NCBI GenBank assembly: GCA_023426545.1
Contig: JAFAAN010000040.1
Location: forward strand, 69,581-133,580
DNA: 64,000 nucleotides
DNA from: Pseudomonadota bacterium
GTDB taxonomy: Bacteria; Myxococcota; Myxococcia; Myxococcales; Myxococcaceae
Reading direction: 5' to 3'
The stretch's first letter is position 1. Every line of letters begins with the position of its first letter. Made by a program: the position numbers and the translations under genes. The notes below the pieces were generated by a model. It saw only the letters and a program-made list of their open reading frames with translations. It ran no database searches and was not told where the DNA came from. This document shows, piece by piece, positions 1 through 8,577 of the stretch.

Positions 1-537
1 CCGGCCGTACTCGGACAGCAGCCAGAGCATCCGCTCCATGGTGCGAATCTCCCGGTTGGCGATGGTGAGCCGCCGCTTGTCCCGGTCGTTGAGGCCGGTG
101 TTCCGGGCCAGCGTCTGCACCGCCATCTTCACGGAGGAGAGGGGGTTGCGAATCTCGTGGCTGAGCGAGGAAGACAGCCGCGAAATCTGAACCGGCGGCG
201 CGCCCTCCAGCAGGGCGTTGAGGTCCAGCACGGTGGCGCTGGCCTCGCCTTCGTCCAGTCCCAGGGACAGGCGCAGCGGCGTGGCGTCCTCACCGCCGAG
301 GTTCGCGGAGACGAACTCCACCGCGCGCCGGTCCTCGCGGGCACGGGCGTCCAGCTCACGGGCGCGCTCGGGCGACACGCCGAGGACATCGTGCAGCGGC
401 TGCTCCAGCAGGGCATCGGCGGGGCGGCGCAAGATGCTGGAGAGGTCGCCTTCGGCGCGTGTCACCCGCAGGCGCGGAGTCCAGGCGAGCATCGCGGCTT
501 GCAGGAGATGGGTGTTCATTTGGTGGGCCTGAAACAT
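1..537 (-). CDS. Sensor histidine kinase, 5' part only (runs off the window)
   Basis: This is the N-terminal part of a two-component sensor histidine kinase; its 3' end with the ATPase domain lies outside the window. Translated from the ATG at 519, an H box (SLSHEIRNPLSS) appears with the phosphoacceptor histidine near residue 121. It is followed by a helical HisKA dimerisation segment ending in RTMERMLWLLSEYGR. The roughly 110 residues before it look like a degenerate PAS-type input domain, and no membrane segment is visible, so the kinase is probably cytoplasmic. An in-frame ATG at 537 would add six residues, and neither start has a convincing ribosome site. It diverges from the next gene. 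Confidence 0.85.
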   Translation of the reverse strand, partial: MFQAHQMNTHLLQAAMLAWTPRLRVTRAEGDLSSILRRPADALLEQPLHDVLGVSPERARELDARAREDRRAVEFVSANLGGEDATPLRLSLGLDEGEASATVLDLNALLEGAPPVQISRLSSSLSHEIRNPLSSVKMAVQTLARNTGLNDRDKRRLTIANREIRTMERMLWLLSEYGR

Positions 538-563
538 ACCGACTAAGGTTCCGCGCTGTCCCC

Positions 564-3437
564 ATGTCATCTACGGCGCGTTTTCCTAAGAACCTTGTGG
601 CCTGCCTCCTCTTCCTGTCCGGGGGGACCGCACTCGTCTATGAGCTCGTCTGGTCCAAGTACCTCGGGAACGTCCTGGGGAATAGCGGCCAGGCGCACGC
701 GGTGGTGCTCGCCACGTTCATGGGAGGGCAGGCATTGGGGGCATTTGTCTTCGGGCGGACAGCTGACCGTGCGAAGAACCCCCTGGCCCTTTACGGTGTG
801 CTCGAGTTGGGCGTGGGCCTGTACGCGCTGGCCTTCCCCTACGTGCTCGACGTGCTGGGGGCGCTCTGGTTGAGCGTGGCGCCCGCTGTACCGGATGGCT
901 GGCGGCTGGGGCCTCGCCTCGTCGTCTCCGCCGCGTCGCTGGTGATTCCCACGCTGCTGATGGGGGGCACGCTGCCGGCGCTGGTGCGGCACTTCGCCTC
1001 CAGCCTGGCGGGCGTGCGCTACGAGCTGGCGCGGCTCTATGCCGTCAACAGCCTGGGCGCGGCGGTGGGCGTCTTCATCGCGGGCACGAAGCTGGTGCCC
1101 GCCATCGGCCTGTCGGCGTCGGCGGGGCTGGCCGCGGGGCTCAACATCCTGCTGGCGCTCGCTGCGCTGGGCCTGGCCCGCCGCTTCGCGCCCGCGCTGG
1201 CGCCGGGACAGGCTCCGGCGCCAGCGGGTGAGGAGGAGGTCTCCTATCCGCGCGTGGCGGTGCGGGCGGCGCTGGTGGGCGTGCTGCTGTCGGGCTTCAC
1301 GTCCATGCTGTACCAGGTGACGTGGATCCGCCTGCTGTCCATCGTCCTGGGCGCCTCCACCTACGCCTTCACGCTCATCCTCACGGCGTTCATCATGGGC
1401 ATCGGCCTGGGCAGCTTCTGGCTGATGACGCGCAAGGGGCAGGTGGACTCGCTGCGGCTGTTCGGCCGGCTCCAGGTGGCGCTGGTGGCGAGCATCTGCG
1501 TGGCGCTGCCGCTGTACGTGCGGCTGCCGCACCTGTTCCGCAAGGCGCAGTGGATGATGACGCGCTCGCTGGAGACCTGGCCGCTGTTCCAGCTCCTCAC
1601 CTTCGGCTTCTGCTGTCTGGTGTTGCTGGTGCCCACCTTCTTCATGGGCGCGGCCTTCCCGGCGGCGGCGCGCGTGGCCACGGCGAAGGTGTCCGAGGTG
1701 GGGCGCCAGCTCGGCGGCGTCTACCTGTGGAACACGGTGGGGACGATCACCGGCTCGGCGCTGGGCGTGCTGGTGCTGATGCCGTGGTGGGGCATGGAGG
1801 GCAACTTCATCGCGGGCGTGGCGGCCAACCTGCTCGGCGCGGGGCTCGCCTTCCACGCCGCTCCGGGGCGTCCCTCGCAGCCGGTGCGTGCGCTGTGGCC
1901 CGTGGCCGCCACGGCGGGGCTGGCGCTGGTGGTGTTGGGCGGGATGAGCGGCTGGGCGGTGCGGCTGTCGGGTATCGCGTCCATCCGTTCGCACCAGAAG
2001 CCGCCGGAGAGCTACGCGAAGCTGGTGGCGGACACCGAGGCCGTCATCCGCCCCATCTTCTACCAGGATGACACCTTCGCCACGGTGATGGTGGCGGACG
2101 CCCCCGTGGACAACCTGCGGTTCATGAAGCTCAACGGGAAGGTGGACGCGTCCAACGGGAGCGACGCGGAGACGCAGGTCGTGGCCGGCCACCTGGGCGC
2201 GCTCCTGCATCCTCGCGAGCCGAAGACGGTGCTGCTGGTGGGCGCCGGCGCGGCCATCACCGCGGGCAGCGTTCTGGCGCACCCCGTGGAGCACCTGGAC
2301 ATGGTGGAGATCGCCCCCGCCGTCATCGACGCGGCGCGCCTGTTCAAGGCGGACAACCGCAACGCGGTGGATGACCCTCGCACGCACGTGCATGTGGACG
2401 ACGCCAAGACGTTCATGGCGCTGTCGCCCCGCAAGTACGACCTGGTGGTGAGCGTGCCCTCCAACCCGTGGGTGGCGGGCGTGTCAGGCCTCTTCACGCG
2501 GGACTTCTTCCAGACGGTGGACCGGCACCTGGCGGATGACGGCGTGCTGGTGCAGTGGATCCACACCTATGAGAGCAACGAGGACCTCATCAAGCTGGTG
2601 GTCCGCACCCTGCGCGACACCTTCCCGCACGCCACCACGTGGCTGGGGCCGCATGACCTGGTGATGGTGGCCAGCCGCAAGCCCCTGGCCTTCGATGCGG
2701 CTCGCCTGGCTGAGCGCATGGGACATCCGGAGGTGCGGAAGGATTTGTCCCGCGTGGGCATCAACGACGTGTTCGCGCTGCTGTCCAAGCAGGTGCACAG
2801 CGAGGCCGGCCAGCTCGAGTTCGCTGGCGAGGGCCCCATCAACACGGACGACCACAACCTGCTGGAGTACGCCTCGCCCATCGCCTTCTTCGTGTCGAAC
2901 CTGGATGTGCGGGTGAGGGACGAGCGGCGCGCGCCGGAGGGGGCGGACCGCCTCTTCCTGCACGACTATGTCCAGCAGCACCCGCCCACCGCGGAGCAGG
3001 CCGCCGGGCTGTACCGGAACATCGAGCGCTACCACGCGCCCAATGACCCCATGGTGCGCGGCGCGGCGGCCCAGTGGCGGCGGTTGGCTCCCGACAGTCC
3101 GGAGTCCGCGCTGGCCCTGGGCAAGGCGGCGCTGGCCCAGCAGGATTTGACGCTGGCCGCCTCGCTGCTGGAGCCGGAGGTCGCGCGGGGCGGACGCGAG
3201 CCCGCGCTGGTGACGGCCTACCTCCGGCTGGTGACGGCTCAGACCTGGGCTTCGCGCACCATGTGGACGCCTGTAGGTGCCCTGCACGACACCGTGGCCC
3301 TGGGGCGCGAGGTTGCGGCCCGGCACCCGGACGACGAACATCTGGCCCGGGCGCTGCGCTCGCTGTGCGAGGCGCTGCCTCGTTCGAGCTGCGAAAGCAC
3401 CGCCCAGACGCCGGTCGCCGTCCCCGCGAGCCCCTGA
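564..3437 (+). CDS. Membrane-fused spermidine synthase-like protein
   Basis: A 957-residue protein. The first 500 or so residues form a polytopic membrane region of about 12 hydrophobic segments. A Rossmann methyltransferase-like domain of the spermidine synthase family follows (LLVGAGAAI, then DMVEIAPAVI, then VSVPSNPWVAG), and an Ala-rich helical tail resembling TPR repeats ends the protein. Fused MFS/SpeE proteins of this type are common in deltaproteobacteria. True aminopropyltransferase activity is not established for them, so the product is called by family only. The ATG at 564 was chosen because it precedes the first hydrophobic segment and longer in-frame versions would overlap the divergent kinase. 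The gene stands alone, with an inverted repeat just downstream. Confidence 0.8.
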   Translation: MSSTARFPKNLVACLLFLSGGTALVYELVWSKYLGNVLGNSGQAHAVVLATFMGGQALGAFVFGRTADRAKNPLALYGVLELGVGLYALAFPYVLDVLGALWLSVAPAVPDGWRLGPRLVVSAASLVIPTLLMGGTLPALVRHFASSLAGVRYELARLYAVNSLGAAVGVFIAGTKLVPAIGLSASAGLAAGLNILLALAALGLARRFAPALAPGQAPAPAGEEEVSYPRVAVRAALVGVLLSGFTSMLYQVTWIRLLSIVLGASTYAFTLILTAFIMGIGLGSFWLMTRKGQVDSLRLFGRLQVALVASICVALPLYVRLPHLFRKAQWMMTRSLETWPLFQLLTFGFCCLVLLVPTFFMGAAFPAAARVATAKVSEVGRQLGGVYLWNTVGTITGSALGVLVLMPWWGMEGNFIAGVAANLLGAGLAFHAAPGRPSQPVRALWPVAATAGLALVVLGGMSGWAVRLSGIASIRSHQKPPESYAKLVADTEAVIRPIFYQDDTFATVMVADAPVDNLRFMKLNGKVDASNGSDAETQVVAGHLGALLHPREPKTVLLVGAGAAITAGSVLAHPVEHLDMVEIAPAVIDAARLFKADNRNAVDDPRTHVHVDDAKTFMALSPRKYDLVVSVPSNPWVAGVSGLFTRDFFQTVDRHLADDGVLVQWIHTYESNEDLIKLVVRTLRDTFPHATTWLGPHDLVMVASRKPLAFDAARLAERMGHPEVRKDLSRVGINDVFALLSKQVHSEAGQLEFAGEGPINTDDHNLLEYASPIAFFVSNLDVRVRDERRAPEGADRLFLHDYVQQHPPTAEQAAGLYRNIERYHAPNDPMVRGAAAQWRRLAPDSPESALALGKAALAQQDLTLAASLLEPEVARGGREPALVTAYLRLVTAQTWASRTMWTPVGALHDTVALGREVAARHPDDEHLARALRSLCEALPRSSCESTAQTPVAVPASP

Positions 3438-3471
3438 AATGGGGGCGCTGGAACGCCCAAATCGGGCTAAT

Positions 3472-3499
3472 TGCCTGGAATCACTGAGAATTCCAGGCA
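3472..3499. promoter_or_regulatory. Perfect 10-bp inverted repeat, terminator stem or operator
   Basis: TGCCTGGAAT and ATTCCAGGCA form perfect 10-bp arms around an 8-base loop. The repeat lies 35 bases after the spermidine synthase-like gene and about 105 bases before the pilin gene. No T-run follows on either strand, so it may be a factor-assisted terminator stem or a protein-binding dyad for the pilin promoter. Confidence 0.45.
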
Positions 3500-3603
3500 T
3501 CCTCCCGATGACCGATGGAGGTGGAGGTGGGATCTGCCCTAGGGTGCGATTCACCCAAGCAGAAGGGTGTTTTTTTCCACCACTGCAATCCCCGGAGAGT
3601 TCC

Positions 3604-3861
3604 ATGAAGGCGATCTCGAAGAAGCAGCAGCTCCGCAAGGCTCGTGGCCAGGGCATGACCGAGTACATCATCATCGTCGCCCTCATCGCGATCGCCGCCA
3701 TCGGCGTGGTGACCCTGTTCGGCGACAACATCCGCAAGCTGTTCGGCGCCTCCGCCGACGCGCTGGCCGGTAACGCCTCCGTCGAGTCCGAGGCGACCGA
3801 GCGTCAGCGCAACCTGGAGAAGAAGACCATCAAGACGTTCGGCCAGAACAACGCGTACTGA
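3604..3861 (+). CDS. Flp-type (type IVb) pilin-like small protein
   Basis: An 85-residue secreted small protein. The basic leader ends at Gly15 and is followed by QGMTEYIIIVALIAIA, which is the Flp prepilin pattern: cleavage after Gly, Glu at +5 (Glu20), an aromatic residue at +6 (Tyr21), then a single hydrophobic helix. In this family a prepilin peptidase cuts the leader and the helix packs into a thin fibre or pseudopilus. The last 40 residues are polar and charged. No tad/rcp assembly genes lie nearby, so the gene is an orphan whose machinery must be elsewhere. The start is fixed by the short leader and a GGAGAG element just before the ATG. Confidence 0.75.
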   Translation: MKAISKKQQLRKARGQGMTEYIIIVALIAIAAIGVVTLFGDNIRKLFGASADALAGNASVESEATERQRNLEKKTIKTFGQNNAY

Positions 3862-3987
3862 GCCGTGTCCTTCCGGGGGGAGCCACACCTGCCTTGGGCA
3901 GGTGGCTCCTCTCGGGCGGCCGAGGTCGAGGGCTGAGCCGTCAGCCCGGTGCCCGGCCGGAAGTGGCAGTCCCCCCCGCCCAGGGGC

Positions 3988-4018
3988 TTGACCCTCACGC
4001 GACGTGAGGCCCTACACC
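3988..4018 (+). promoter_or_regulatory. MerR-type promoter/operator with 19-bp spacer
   Basis: A -35 element TTGACC (3988-3993) and a -10 element TACACC (4013-4018) are separated by exactly 19 bp. The spacer region holds a perfect dyad: CCTCACG (3993-3999), three bases, CGTGAGG (4003-4009). An over-long spacer filled by an inverted repeat is the hallmark of promoters activated by DNA twisting by MerR proteins. The site lies 20 bp before the merR-family gene itself, which indicates autoregulation. Confidence 0.8.
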
Positions 4019-4037
4019 TCCTCAACAAGAGGTGGAG

Positions 4038-4814
4038 ATGGCCCTGACGGTGAGCCAGGTCGCCCGGCTGGCGAAAATCAGCATCCGCGCGTTGCACCAC
4101 TACGACGAGCTGGGGCTGTTGTGTCCTTCGGACCGCAGCGAGGCGGGCTACCGGCTCTATTCGCAGGCGGACCTCCAGAAGCTCCAGCAAGTGCTCTTCT
4201 TCAAGGAGCTGGGCTTTCCGCTGGAGGACATCCGCCGCATCCTGGGCGACCCCACCTTCGACCTGCGCACCGCGCTGCGGATGCAGCGGCAGCTCCTGAT
4301 GGAGCGGGCCTCCCGGCTGGATGCGCTGGTGAACGCCGTGGACTCAGCGCTGGACGCGCTGGAGAAGGGGACTCTCGTGGACAAGGAAGCGATGTTCGAG
4401 GCCTTCGGTGACTTCGACCCGTCGAAGTACGAGGAAGAGGTGAAGCAGCGCTGGGGGGAGACGGAGGCCTACAAGGTGTCTTCCCGAAGGGCGGCGCGCT
4501 ACACGAAAGAGGACTGGAAGCGCATCAAGGCGGAGGGGGACGCCCTCTTCCAGGCGCTGGCGGATCTGCTCGCCGCGGGCACCCGCCCCGCTTCGGCGGA
4601 GGCCATGGACCTGGCGGAGGCGCACCGGCAATACCTCGGCAAGTGGTTCTACCCGTGCCCGGCCGCCATGCACCGGGGGCTGGGGGAGATGTACGTGGCG
4701 GACTCGCGCTTCACGGAGAACATCGACCGCATCCGCCCCGGCCTCTCGTTGTTCCTGCGTGACGCTTTCGCGGCCAACGCCGAGCGGCAGGGAGCGGGGG
4801 GCTCCTGCGCCTAG
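4038..4814 (+). CDS. MerR-family regulator with TipAS effector domain
   Basis: A 258-residue transcription factor. Residues 1-70 are a MerR winged helix with the recognition sequence VARLAKISIRALHHYDELGLL, followed by the coiled-coil dimer helix. The C-terminal half, about residues 110-250, matches the TipAS antibiotic-recognition domain seen in TipAL-type regulators, with its AMFEAFGDFDPSKYEEE segment and the later HRQYLGKWFYPC. Such proteins bind small, often peptide-like molecules and activate their own promoter. The ATG at 4038 follows an AGAGGTGG ribosome site; a GTG six bases earlier is the alternative. The dyad promoter directly upstream fits self-activation. Confidence 0.85.
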   Translation: MALTVSQVARLAKISIRALHHYDELGLLCPSDRSEAGYRLYSQADLQKLQQVLFFKELGFPLEDIRRILGDPTFDLRTALRMQRQLLMERASRLDALVNAVDSALDALEKGTLVDKEAMFEAFGDFDPSKYEEEVKQRWGETEAYKVSSRRAARYTKEDWKRIKAEGDALFQALADLLAAGTRPASAEAMDLAEAHRQYLGKWFYPCPAAMHRGLGEMYVADSRFTENIDRIRPGLSLFLRDAFAANAERQGAGGSCA

Positions 4815-4931
4815 CGCTGCACACCCGGGCGTCGAAGCCTCAGAAGGGGCGCAGCCTGCCCGACCCCGCTGAAGACGGCGCGCGGGCCCTGCTTGGGACG
4901 AGGAGGGCCCGCGCCCGAGGTGTCGCCCTGG

Positions 4932-6101
4932 TCAGCTGAAGCCCAGCCGCTTCAGCATCACCGTGCGGATGGACGGAATCCGGAAGCGATAGATGAGGGC
5001 ATCCGCGAAGTAGTGCGCCAGGACCACCGCGAAGCCCAGGGACGTCAGAGCACGCAGCAGCGGGTGTGTCTCCGCCACGCCCAGGTTGCTGCCCAGCGCG
5101 CCGCGGACGACGCCCTGCTGGAGCAGCCCATGCACCGCGCCCAGCGCGAGCAGGGGCAGCATGGACGCAATCATCGCCGGGACGATGAGCTTCCGGGGCA
5201 GCCGGGGCGTGTCACCCTCGCGCGGCTCCAGCATCCGCGCGGTGAGCATGTAGTACTCCAGCCCGTGCATACCGGGCAGCATGACGTACCCCCACGTCGG
5301 GGCCACCAGCACCAGCCCGGTCGCCGTCGCCATGGCCAGGAGGTACAGCACCTTGGGCCCGCTGGCGGCCTCCGCGCGCAGCACGGAGCGGAACAGCAGC
5401 AGGAAGTAACCCAGCCACACCGCCAACAGCACCGCCAGCGTCCCGTGGGGCAGCACCGGACCCTGGCCCACGTCCAGGTACGCGGGCGCGTCGGGCCCGG
5501 CGGACTCGGGGACGAAGAAGATGCGCACCAGCAGCAGCGTGAGCATCAGCGGGACGTACATCTGTTGCAGCTTGCGCTCCATCGAGGAGGCGCCGGGCAG
5601 GCCGGCCTTGCTCGCGCGCAGCCCGTGGAGCGACCAGATGCCCCGGTGCTGGGACAGCGTGTGGTGCGTGCCGAAGACGTTGAAGAGCACCGCCACGCCG
5701 TAGGTGTGCGCCGTGCGCTCCGCATAGAAGGTGAAGAAGAGCACCGTGCCCACCGCGAGCATGGCCAGCGAGCCCGCGAGCACCTGGCGGGGCTGCCCCG
5801 GGGCGGCGGTCAGCACGTCCCGGTGCGCGGCGAAGAGGAGGAAGGTGAGGATGACGTGCGTGGCATTGCCGAGCAGGTTCTGCGCCGTCCAGGCCGCCAG
5901 CCGGTGGGCGCTCTCCGCGGCACCGGGGGCCAGCGCGACGGTGGCGGCGGCGGTGCTCAGGGCCAGCGCCAGCGGCAGGGCGACGATGAGGGCATCCGCT
6001 CGAGGCGAGAAGAGCCACAGGTTCCGGAAGGCCAGGGCTCCTCGGGGGGAGGAGGCCGTCACGGGCGTCGGCGGGTTCACGGCGGGGCTCAGCGGCGTCA
6101 T
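4932..6101 (-). CDS. Polytopic membrane protein of unknown function
   Basis: A 389-residue protein with about nine to ten hydrophobic segments spread along its length and a short proline-rich N-terminus. Conserved-looking polar features within membrane regions are the histidine-rich stretch FGTHHTLSQHRGIW near the middle and LAHYFADALIYRFR close to the C-terminus. Paired membrane histidines of this sort occur in membrane metal-dependent oxygenases and desaturases, but I do not recognise the family and make no functional claim. It converges with the MerR-family gene and diverges from the amidohydrolase gene, with only 77 bp between their starts. Confidence 0.7.
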   Translation of the reverse strand: MTPLSPAVNPPTPVTASSPRGALAFRNLWLFSPRADALIVALPLALALSTAAATVALAPGAAESAHRLAAWTAQNLLGNATHVILTFLLFAAHRDVLTAAPGQPRQVLAGSLAMLAVGTVLFFTFYAERTAHTYGVAVLFNVFGTHHTLSQHRGIWSLHGLRASKAGLPGASSMERKLQQMYVPLMLTLLLVRIFFVPESAGPDAPAYLDVGQGPVLPHGTLAVLLAVWLGYFLLLFRSVLRAEAASGPKVLYLLAMATATGLVLVAPTWGYVMLPGMHGLEYYMLTARMLEPREGDTPRLPRKLIVPAMIASMLPLLALGAVHGLLQQGVVRGALGSNLGVAETHPLLRALTSLGFAVVLAHYFADALIYRFRIPSIRTVMLKRLGFS

Positions 6102-6178
6102 ACCGTACGGACCCTAACACGCTCCGTGACGGTCGCGCCCCTCGCGCCGCGCTGGACGCGTGTTAGAAATGGCATTTC

Positions 6179-7504
6179 ATGGAAGGCCGCCTGCTTCTGA
6201 AAAACTGTGCCGTCTTCAGGGCGGATGGGCGCGTCCGCCACGGCATGGCCGTGGTGGTGGAGGGAAACACCATCCGCCGCGTCGCTCCGGACGCCCAGGT
6301 GCCCGTCCTGCCGGGGGATTGGGAGGTGGCGTGCCGGGGCCGGCTCGTCGCGCCGGGCCTGGTGGACTGCCACACGCACCTGGTCAACGGCCAGCTCCTG
6401 CCCCCCACGGGGCACTTCCTGATGCTGCCTCCCCGTGAGCGGCTGGCGCGGCTCCAACACGTGGCCCGCCTCCTCACGAACGAGGACGTGGAGGACCTCA
6501 CCCGCTTCGCGGCGGCGAGGGCCCTGCGTCACGGCGTCACGATGGTGGTGGAGCACCTGTCGTGTCAGGACGTGGCCGGAGGGCTCGCCGCGCAGGCGCG
6601 CGCCGCGGAGTCCGTGGGGCTGCGGCTGGTGACGAGCCACTCCACCCATGGCCTGGACGGCGCGGCCCAGGCCGAGGCATGGCTGGAGGCCAACGCGGAC
6701 TTCACTCGCGCGCAGAAGGCGCACCCGCTGGTGCGTGGGGCGCTGGGCTTCCATGCCTCGTTCACCTGTGACGACGCGCTCCTCCGTCGCGTGGCGGAGC
6801 TGAGCCGGGTGCTGGACGCCCCCACCGTCTTCCACCTCGCGGAGAGCGACGACGACCTCACCACGACCTATGCCCAGCACGGCAAGCGGGTGGTGCCGCG
6901 GCTGGACGCGCTGGGGCTGCTGGGCCCCCGGGCCATCGCGGGTTATGCGCGGGTGCTGGACAGCGCGGAGGCGGAGCTGCTGGAGCAGAGCGGTGCCTTC
7001 GTGGCGCTGGCGGCACGGGGCGCGCGCACGCTGGAGCTGGGCGTGGACCCCATGGACGCGGTGCTGATGCGCGTCCACCTGCTGGGCCTGGGCACGGGCG
7101 GCCACGGCAGCTTGCAGGACGAGCTGCTCGCGGCGATGGTGGGCGTGCTGCGCATCTCCCGTTCCGGCCGGCTCCCGGACGTGGATGGCGCGCTGGCGCA
7201 CCTGCTCATCAACGGCCCGGCCGAGCTGTGCACCCGGGTGTTCGGCCTGCCCTCGGGCAACGTGGAGGAGGGCAGCATCGCGGACCTCGTCGTCTATGAC
7301 GTGGTGCCGACGGCGGACCCGGAGACGGGGTATTCACCCCACCTGCTCGGGCAGCTGACCCAGTCGCCGGTGGCCTGGACGGTGGTCGACGGGCGCGTCT
7401 GCGTCCGCGAGGGCCAGCTGATGGGGCTCGACTACACCGAGCTGTCCCGCGCGGCGACCCGGGCGCTGGAGCGCGTCTGGACGCTCGCGCGGCTGGGCTC
7501 GTGA
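6179..7504 (+). CDS. SsnA-like amidohydrolase with missing metal ligands
   Basis: A 441-residue protein of the metal-dependent amidohydrolase superfamily, closest in layout to SsnA-type aminohydrolases. The first metal motif (DCHTHL), the GFHASFT segment and the FHLAES histidine are present. At the position where active members have an AHG-type histidine this protein has IAGYARVLDS. The NP-x-SN loop is replaced by AARGARTLE, and the final GTDG aspartate motif reads GTGGHG. Two of the usual metal or catalytic residues are therefore gone, and it may be a pseudoenzyme or use altered chemistry. The stop overlaps the GTG start of the following methyltransferase gene by 4 bp. Confidence 0.8.
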   Translation: MEGRLLLKNCAVFRADGRVRHGMAVVVEGNTIRRVAPDAQVPVLPGDWEVACRGRLVAPGLVDCHTHLVNGQLLPPTGHFLMLPPRERLARLQHVARLLTNEDVEDLTRFAAARALRHGVTMVVEHLSCQDVAGGLAAQARAAESVGLRLVTSHSTHGLDGAAQAEAWLEANADFTRAQKAHPLVRGALGFHASFTCDDALLRRVAELSRVLDAPTVFHLAESDDDLTTTYAQHGKRVVPRLDALGLLGPRAIAGYARVLDSAEAELLEQSGAFVALAARGARTLELGVDPMDAVLMRVHLLGLGTGGHGSLQDELLAAMVGVLRISRSGRLPDVDGALAHLLINGPAELCTRVFGLPSGNVEEGSIADLVVYDVVPTADPETGYSPHLLGQLTQSPVAWTVVDGRVCVREGQLMGLDYTELSRAATRALERVWTLARLGS

Positions 7505-8499
7505 GCGGCGTCATGGGCACCTTGCCTGCTTCCCTGGTGGACATGCTGCGCGCCTCGCGCGGCCGGCGGGGGCCGCTGCTGGGCGACGCCCGGACCACGG
7601 CCCTGCGCGTGTTGAACGGGGAGGCGGACGGCCTCCCGGACGTGACGGCGGACGCGTTCGGTGACCTGTACGTCATCAGCCTCTATCGCGACCTCACGCC
7701 CGCGGAGGAGGAGACGCTGCTCGACGCGGCCATGGTGGCCTGGGCGCCCCGGAGCCTCTATCTCAAGCGCCGTCCCCGGGAGGCGCGCGTGCTGGCCAAC
7801 GTGGCGAAGGAGTCGCTCGCGCCCGAGCTCCCCGCCCGGGGCGAGCCGGTGGAGTCCCTGACCGCGCTCGAGAACGGCCTGTCATTCCTCATCCGCCCCG
7901 GCCAGGGCCTGTCGGTGGGGCTGTACCTGGACATGCGGGACACGCGGGCCTGGCTGCTGTCGCACGCGCGGGGCCTCACCGTGCTCAACCTGTTCGCGTA
8001 CACCTGTGCCTTCGGCGTGGTGGCCACGGCGGGAGGCGCGACGCGGGCGCTCAACCTGGATGCGAGCCGGCGCGTGCTGGAGTGGGGCGAGGAGAACGCG
8101 CGCCTCAATGGCCAGCCCGTGGACCGGTATGACTATGTGGCTGGCGACGTGTTCGACTGGCTCAAGCGGCTGGCGAAGAAGGGGGAGTCCTTCGACATCG
8201 TCATCTCCGACCCGCCGTCGTTCTCCACGACGCGCAGCGGGCGGTTCTCCGCCGCGCGCGACTATGCCCGGCTGGCCGAGGCCGCCGCGCGCGTCGTGAG
8301 CCCGGGAGGGCAGCTCGTGGCGTGCTGCAACCACGCGGGGCTGCCGGCCCGCCGCTTCGAGGCGATGGTGCTGGAAGGGGTTGCCCAGGCCGGGCGGGAG
8401 GGCAGGACGCAGGGCTCGCTGGGGCCGTCCGCGCTCGACTTTCCGCCGCCGCCCGGACAGGAGCCGGCGCTGAAGGTGCTCCGGGTGCAGGTCCGGTAG
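7501..8499 (+). CDS. Class I SAM-dependent RlmI-like rRNA methyltransferase
   Basis: A 332-residue cytoplasmic methyltransferase of the RlmI/YccW group, which methylates cytosine in 23S rRNA. The N-terminal half is the degenerate PUA/EEHEE region. The Rossmann core carries VGLYLDMRDTR, LNLFAYTCAFG, a serine-free DPPSFS motif (ISDPPSFSTTRSG) and VACCNHAG near the end, all typical of the group. The GTG at 7501 gives a 4-bp GTGA overlap with the upstream amidohydrolase stop; an in-frame ATG at 7513 is also possible. The exact target nucleotide cannot be read from the sequence. Confidence 0.85.
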   Translation: MSGVMGTLPASLVDMLRASRGRRGPLLGDARTTALRVLNGEADGLPDVTADAFGDLYVISLYRDLTPAEEETLLDAAMVAWAPRSLYLKRRPREARVLANVAKESLAPELPARGEPVESLTALENGLSFLIRPGQGLSVGLYLDMRDTRAWLLSHARGLTVLNLFAYTCAFGVVATAGGATRALNLDASRRVLEWGEENARLNGQPVDRYDYVAGDVFDWLKRLAKKGESFDIVISDPPSFSTTRSGRFSAARDYARLAEAAARVVSPGGQLVACCNHAGLPARRFEAMVLEGVAQAGREGRTQGSLGPSALDFPPPPGQEPALKVLRVQVR

Positions 8500-8577
8500 C
8501 TCGGGGACCTGGAGGGCTGGGCCCATGGTCCAGTTTGGTGGCACTCGGTGGCCCGGCGCGGGTAGGCTGGCCGGGCC

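Noticed and set aside
567..2393. A 608-codon open frame on the minus strand opposite the spermidine synthase-like gene
   Set aside because: Antisense shadow with His/Arg/Gln-rich composition and no recognised feature.
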